Position numbers and translations under genes: made by a program. A model generated the notes under the pieces. It searched no databases, had not been told where the DNA came from, and saw only the letters and a program-made list of their open reading frames with translations. Below are positions 13,120 through 16,880 of a stretch of 16,880 bases of DNA, piece by piece. Every line of letters starts with the position of its first letter. Within the stretch, counting starts at the first letter, position 1. This DNA comes from an uncultured Clostridia bacterium (lineage in GTDB: Bacteria; Bacillota; Clostridia; Oscillospirales; Oscillospiraceae): the NCBI GenBank assembly GCA_945918815.1, contig CAMEIU010000025.1, positions 1-16,880 on the forward strand. Reading direction: 5' to 3'.

Positions 13120-14013
13120 ATGGTAACGCTGAAGCAGCTTCATATTTTTATCGCCGTGGCCGAGACCCTGCAGATGAGCGAGGCGGCCCGGCGGCTGTAT
13201 CTCTCCCAGCCCACGGTAAGTCAGACCATCGCGGAGCTGGAAAAGGAATTTGACGCGGCGCTCTTTGAGCGGACGCCGAAGCTTTTGAAGCTGACGGCCA
13301 AGGGGGCCATTTTCTGGGAGTACGCCCAGCAGGTGGTGGAGAGCTACAGCCGTCTGGACAGCACCATGAAAAACGCCCTGCACATCCGGGAGCTTCGCAT
13401 CGGGGCCACCATCACCATCGGCAACACCATGCTGGCGGAGATCGTTCAGAACATGAAGCGGCGGTTCCCGGACATCCGGCCCCACCTGCTGGTAGAAAAT
13501 ACGCAGCAGCTGGAGGACCGGCTGCTGCACAATGAGGTCGATATCGCGCTGATCGAGGGCATCATCACCAATGACAAAATCGCCAAGCTGCCCATGGCGG
13601 AGGATTCCTTGGAGGTCATCTGCGCCAAAGACCATCCCCTCTGGGGGCGGGAGGTTTTGGAGGCCGAGGCTTTGCGGGACCAGGATTTCATCCTCCGGGA
13701 GCAGGGCAGCGGCACCCGGACGATTTTTGAAAACTACATGCGCACGGCCAAGATTCCCATCCGCGTCATCGCGGAGTCCGCCTCCAGCACGGCCATTGTG
13801 GACATGGTGCTCCACAACCTGGGCCTGGGCGTCCTGTCCCGCCGCTGTGTCCAGCGGTACACGTCGGAAAACCTGATCTGCTCCTGCACCATCCAAGGGA
13901 TGCCCATGAACCGCTATTTCTACATCTGCTACCCCGTCAAGCACCCGGTCAGCAGCCAGATGACGGATTTTATCAAAATAGTCCAAGAAACCGTGGAGGA
14001 AATGGACAAATAA
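13120..14013 (+). CDS. LysR-family transcriptional regulator (297 aa)
   Basis: The product starts MVTLKQLHIFIAVAETLQMS, with GGGAGG eight bases upstream. The N-terminal winged helix-turn-helix is canonical (AARRLYLSQPTVSQTIAELE, then FDAALFERTPKLLKLTAKG). Residues ~90-290 form the two-lobed effector-binding domain (LRIGATITIGNTMLAEIVQN, DIALIEGIITND, FILREQGSGTRTIFENYM). The GSGTR effector loop is typical of members that bind small anions or amino acid derivatives. The length is normal. This subgroup (CysB/CysL/YeiE-like by pattern) often controls sulfur, cysteine or nitrite genes, which fits the divergent flavoprotein-siroheme unit. A perfect LysR box lies in the shared spacer. The effector is unknown; a sulfur metabolite is plausible. 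Confidence 0.92.
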   Translation: MVTLKQLHIFIAVAETLQMSEAARRLYLSQPTVSQTIAELEKEFDAALFERTPKLLKLTAKGAIFWEYAQQVVESYSRLDSTMKNALHIRELRIGATITIGNTMLAEIVQNMKRRFPDIRPHLLVENTQQLEDRLLHNEVDIALIEGIITNDKIAKLPMAEDSLEVICAKDHPLWGREVLEAEALRDQDFILREQGSGTRTIFENYMRTAKIPIRVIAESASSTAIVDMVLHNLGLGVLSRRCVQRYTSENLICSCTIQGMPMNRYFYICYPVKHPVSSQMTDFIKIVQETVEEMDK

Positions 14014-14020
14014 GTACCAG

Positions 14021-14046
14021 CGGGCGACCATAAGGGCCGCCCGTTG
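14021..14046. repeat. degenerate GGGCGACC hairpin repeat between convergent genes
   Basis: GGGCGACC (14022-14029) and GGCCGCCC (14035-14042) pair with one A-C mismatch around ATAAG, followed by GTTGGG as in copy A. It fills the 45-bp space between the LysR and hemW stops. It may act as a weak two-way transcript end, but there is no T-run on either strand. Confidence 0.6.
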
Positions 14047-14058
14047 GGATACGCTTAT

Positions 14059-15267
14059 CTATCTGACTTTTGCCAACGGCTTGCTCTGCTGCTGGACTTC
14101 CAGCAGCTCCACGAGGATGGCGTTGGAGACCATGAAGCCCTTGGGCGTCAGTCTCCAGCGGCCGTTCTCTTCTTTTTTGGCCAGGTCCCGCTTTTCGTAG
14201 GTGGCCAGCAGCTTTTCCAGCGGCTCGAAGGGCAGCAGGAAGGTCTGCATATATTCATTGGCCTCAATGCCCAGGCTGGTTCGGAGCCGGAGCATCAGGT
14301 ACTCTCCCGCCCGCTCCCGGATGGGAATCGTGTCGCACTCCGAGAGAATGACCCCCTGCTCCATGACGCCGGTGATATACTGGTCCAGGTCCGCCGCCGC
14401 CGTGAACCGCTTGCCTGCAAAATCCGAGGCCGCCGCCGGGCCGAAGCCCAGATATTCCTCGCCGGTCCAGTATTTCAGATTGTGGCGGCATTCGAAGCCG
14501 GGCTTGGCGAAGTTGGAAATCTCATACTGATGGTAGCCGAAGGACTCCAGGGTCTCCACGGCGTAGAAGTACATGTCCGCCTGGGCGTCGTCGTCGGGCA
14601 GGTTGGCGCAGTCCTTGTACTCCCACAGCCGGGTGCCCGGCTCCACCTTCAGACCGTAGCAGGAGATGTGGTCCGGCTTTAAATCCAGCACGTTCCGCAG
14701 GGTGGACATCCACTGCTCCCGGCTCTGGCTGGGCAGGCCGAACATCAGATCCACGGAAATGTTGTTGAAGCCCACCCGTCTGGCCTGGGACACCGCCATC
14801 TGGGCCTGCTTGTAGTTGTGGGGACGGCCCAGAGATTTGAGCTGGGCGTCGTCGTCGGTCTGGACGCCGATGGAGATCCGGTTGAACCCCGCCCGGCGGA
14901 GCTTCTCCAGAGACTGGGCCGAGACGGAATCCGGGTTGGCCTCCAGGGTGATCTCCGCGTCCTTTTCCAGATGGAACCGGCGGTCGATCTCCGTCAGAAT
15001 CCGGGTCAGATTCTGGGCCCCGAAAAAGCTGGGCGTGCCGCCGCCGAAGTACACCGTGTCCACGCTGTAGCCCACCACCCGCTGGGCGGTCTCCTTGAGA
15101 TGGGCCAGCACGGCCTGGAGATACAGGTCCATGGATTCTTTATTCAAACCACCGCCCAGGGAATAGAAGTCGCAGTATTCACACTTGCTGCGGCAAAAGG
15201 GCACATGGATATAGAGGCCCAGAGGCTTAATGGCCTGCGGAGCCTTGGCTTGTTTTTTCAGCTGCAT
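14059..15267 (-). CDS. hemW: HemW, heme chaperone / radical SAM protein (402 aa)
   Basis: The product starts MQLKKQAKAPQAIKPLGLYI. The start is set by TGGAGG about five bases upstream, preferred over a slightly longer frame. The radical SAM cluster motif is CRSKCEYC (25-32, C-x3-C-x2-C) after YIHVPF, and GGGTPS (75-80) is the SAM-binding motif. ISIGVQTDDDAQLKSLGRPH is the HemN/HemW-family signature, and a HemW C-terminal domain follows. The length is that of HemW, not of the longer HemN coproporphyrinogen dehydrogenase, which also has an extra Cys after the cluster motif (CDF here, not CNFC). HemW binds heme and transfers it to partner proteins. It lies 93 bases downstream of lepA, the common Firmicutes arrangement. 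Confidence 0.93.
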   Translation of the reverse strand: MQLKKQAKAPQAIKPLGLYIHVPFCRSKCEYCDFYSLGGGLNKESMDLYLQAVLAHLKETAQRVVGYSVDTVYFGGGTPSFFGAQNLTRILTEIDRRFHLEKDAEITLEANPDSVSAQSLEKLRRAGFNRISIGVQTDDDAQLKSLGRPHNYKQAQMAVSQARRVGFNNISVDLMFGLPSQSREQWMSTLRNVLDLKPDHISCYGLKVEPGTRLWEYKDCANLPDDDAQADMYFYAVETLESFGYHQYEISNFAKPGFECRHNLKYWTGEEYLGFGPAAASDFAGKRFTAAADLDQYITGVMEQGVILSECDTIPIRERAGEYLMLRLRTSLGIEANEYMQTFLLPFEPLEKLLATYEKRDLAKKEENGRWRLTPKGFMVSNAILVELLEVQQQSKPLAKVR

Positions 15268-15360
15268 AGGAACCTCCAAACAATGTGTACTGGCGCGGGA
15301 GCGCCCAGGGCTTCCCCTTGAGAGGCGGACACCATCATTGTCAATTGTCCATTCAAATAC
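15268..15360. other. lepA-hemW spacer with repeat remnants
   Basis: This short spacer holds the hemW ribosome binding site (15273-15277), a hairpin GGCGC-GGGA-GCGCC (15294-15307 approximately), a GGCTTCCCCTTGAGAG stretch, and TCATTGTCAATTGTCCATTC. The last two read like fragments of intergenic repeats seen elsewhere in Clostridia. There is no U-run, so lepA and hemW are probably co-transcribed. Confidence 0.4.
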
Positions 15361-16880
15361 TCATTCGTCGTCCAGTTTCAACACGGCCATAAACGCCTCG
15401 CTGGGCACGCTGACCGTGCCGAAGCTCCGCATGCGCTTCTTGCCTTCCTTCTGCTTTTCCAGCAGCTTCTTCTTCCGGGTGATGTCGCCGCCGTAGCACT
15501 TGGCCAGCACGTCCTTCCGGAGGGCCTTGATGGTCTCTCTGGCGATAACCTTGCCGCCGATGGCGGCCTGGACGGGAATTTCAAACATCTGCCGGGGAAT
15601 GTTGTCCTTGAGCTTCTGGCAGATCTTCCGGGCTCTCGGATAGGCGTTGTCGGCAAAGATGATAAAGCTCAAGGCGTCCACCACGTCGCCGTTCAGGAGA
15701 ATATCCAGCTTCACCAGCTTGCTGGGCTTGTAGCCGGAAAGCTCGTAGTCGAGAGAGGCATAGCCCCGGGTCCTGGATTTCAATGCGTCGAAGAAATCGT
15801 AGATGATCTCGTTGAGGGGCATTTCATAGTGGAGCTCCACGCGGGTGGAATCGAGATAGGTCATGTCCTTGTACTCGCCCCGCCGCTGCTGGCACAGCTC
15901 CATAATGTTGCCCACATACTCCTGGGGAGAAATGATGCTGGCCTTGACGTAGGGCTCCCGGGCCTCGGCGATCTCCGCCGGATCGGGATAGTTCAGGGGC
16001 GTATAGACCTCCAGCTCCGTGCCGTCGGTCTTGGTGATCTGGTAGACGACGTTGGGGGCCGTGGTGATCAGATCCAGATTGTACTCCCGCTCGAGACGCT
16101 CCAGAATGATCTCCATGTGGAGCAGGCCCAGGAAGCCGCAGCGGAAGCCGAAGCCCAGGGCGATGGAGTTCTCCTGGACAAAGCTCATGGAAGCGTCGTT
16201 GAGCTTCAATTTTTCCAAGGCGTCCCGCAGGTCGCCGTACTTGCTGCCGTCGGCGGGATAGACGCCGGAGAAGACCATGGGCTGCACCGCCTTGTAGCCG
16301 GGCAGCGCCTCCTTGGCGGGGTTGTCCAGACTGGTGACCGTGTCGCCGACCCGGGTGTCGGAGACGGTCTTGATGGAGGCGGTCAAATAGCCCACCTCGC
16401 CGGCTCCCAGACCGTCGCAGGGAATCATGCCCTTGGGCTGGAGGTAGCCCACCTCCACCACCTTGTATTCCGCTCCGGTGGCTAACATCTTGATGTCCAT
16501 GCCCGGCCGGACCACGCCGTCCATGACCCGCATGTAGACGATGACGCCGCGATAGGAATCATACTGGCTGTCGAAGATCAGGGCCCGCAGGGGCGCGTCC
16601 CGGTCGCCGGTGGGAGGCGGCACGTCCCGGACCACCAGTTCCAAAACGGAATGAATGTTGATGCCGTTCTTGGCGGAGATCTCCGGCGCGTCCATGGCCG
16701 GCAGGCCGATGACGTCCTCAATCTCCTGCTTGACCTCCTGGGGCCGGGCGGCGGGCAGGTCGATCTTATTGATGACCGGCAGCACCTCCAAGCCCGCGTC
16801 AATGGCCAGATAGGTGTTGGCCAGGGTCTGGGCCTCCACGCCCTGGGTGGCGTCCACCACCAGCAGCGCGCCCTCGCAGG
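15361..16880 (-). CDS. lepA: LepA / elongation factor 4, C-terminal ~84% (cut by window edge)
   Basis: The frame enters at the right edge as CEGALLVVDATQGVEAQTLA, the region after the G3 motif of a translational GTPase, and the G4 motif NKIDLP follows. The N-terminus with the P-loop lies outside the window. Domain 2 (LRALIFDSQYDSYRGVIVYM) and the domain 3/4 hallmark LGFGFRCGFLGLLHMEI follow. The LepA-specific C-terminal domain ends with KCYGGDITRKKKLLEKQKEG. That C-terminal domain and the absence of an EF-G domain IV identify LepA, a ribosome-binding GTPase that assists translation initiation, elongation and 30S assembly. The sequence appears intact to the TGA. hemW follows on the same strand. 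Confidence 0.97.
   Translation of the reverse strand, partial: CEGALLVVDATQGVEAQTLANTYLAIDAGLEVLPVINKIDLPAARPQEVKQEIEDVIGLPAMDAPEISAKNGINIHSVLELVVRDVPPPTGDRDAPLRALIFDSQYDSYRGVIVYMRVMDGVVRPGMDIKMLATGAEYKVVEVGYLQPKGMIPCDGLGAGEVGYLTASIKTVSDTRVGDTVTSLDNPAKEALPGYKAVQPMVFSGVYPADGSKYGDLRDALEKLKLNDASMSFVQENSIALGFGFRCGFLGLLHMEIILERLEREYNLDLITTAPNVVYQITKTDGTELEVYTPLNYPDPAEIAEAREPYVKASIISPQEYVGNIMELCQQRRGEYKDMTYLDSTRVELHYEMPLNEIIYDFFDALKSRTRGYASLDYELSGYKPSKLVKLDILLNGDVVDALSFIIFADNAYPRARKICQKLKDNIPRQMFEIPVQAAIGGKVIARETIKALRKDVLAKCYGGDITRKKKLLEKQKEGKKRMRSFGTVSVPSEAFMAVLKLDDE

Noticed and set aside
10337..13126. 929-codon open frame on the plus strand across the reductase and flavoprotein genes
   Set aside because: It is antisense to two well-supported enzymes. 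It has the His/Gly/Leu-rich composition that high-GC codon bias produces on the opposite strand, and no domain pattern.
4039..14046. Reading the GTAGGGGCGGC copies as CRISPR repeats
   Set aside because: Copies are single, thousands of bases apart, lack regular spacers, and no cas genes are visible.

Overview
The window looks like the chromosome of a GC-rich Clostridia member, most likely an Oscillospiraceae/Flavonifractor-type gut anaerobe (inference). The reasons are strong GGAGG-type ribosome binding sites, a lepA-hemW pair, an oxygen-sensitive ferredoxin-type siroheme protein, intrinsic terminators, and short dispersed GTAGGGGCGGC-type hairpin repeats of the kind I associate with that group.

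Left part (1-8228, all minus strand, read right to left): one compact phage structural operon. Its order is major capsid protein (P22 coat-like, HK97 fold), a putative head-tail connector, a 704-residue putative tail hub, a small single-span membrane protein, two tail-fibre or receptor-binding-type proteins (one with collagen-like Gly-X-Y tracts), a small protein with three N-terminal GGT repeats, two small unknowns joined by an ATGA overlap, and the start of an XhlA-like lysis protein cut by the window edge. These frames look intact. The head genes expected before the capsid (terminase, portal, scaffold/protease) are absent, and host-type genes begin instead. The window therefore holds either the broken right end of a prophage remnant or a retained capsid-tail cassette.

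Junction (8229-8546): an AT-rich spacer with three tandem decamers, an extended -10 promoter, and a leader that folds as two hairpins ending in a U-run terminator, about 100 nt before the capsid gene. This is a candidate small RNA or attenuator.

Middle (8547-10160): a TetR-family regulator with a well-formed promoter embedded in three related palindromes (autoregulation likely), followed one base later by a MATE efflux gene that has lost its central part and changed frame (pseudogene). A strong terminator separates this unit from the next.

Right (10313-14013): a sulfur/redox unit on the minus strand. It encodes a CoA-disulfide/NAD(P)H persulfide reductase-like flavoprotein with a C-terminal rhodanese domain, then a siroheme-type sulfite/nitrite reductase-like protein carrying a 2x[4Fe-4S] ferredoxin domain. 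A LysR regulator is divergent. The intergenic region has a promoter for the flavoprotein gene and a perfect T-N11-A LysR box centred about 65 bases upstream of the predicted transcription start, which suggests direct control by the LysR protein.

Far right (14059-16880, minus strand): hemW and the C-terminal ~84% of lepA, conserved housekeeping genes. Hairpin repeats of the GTAGGG type occur both between the phage genes and between the host genes, which suggests the phage block has resided in this chromosome for a long time.
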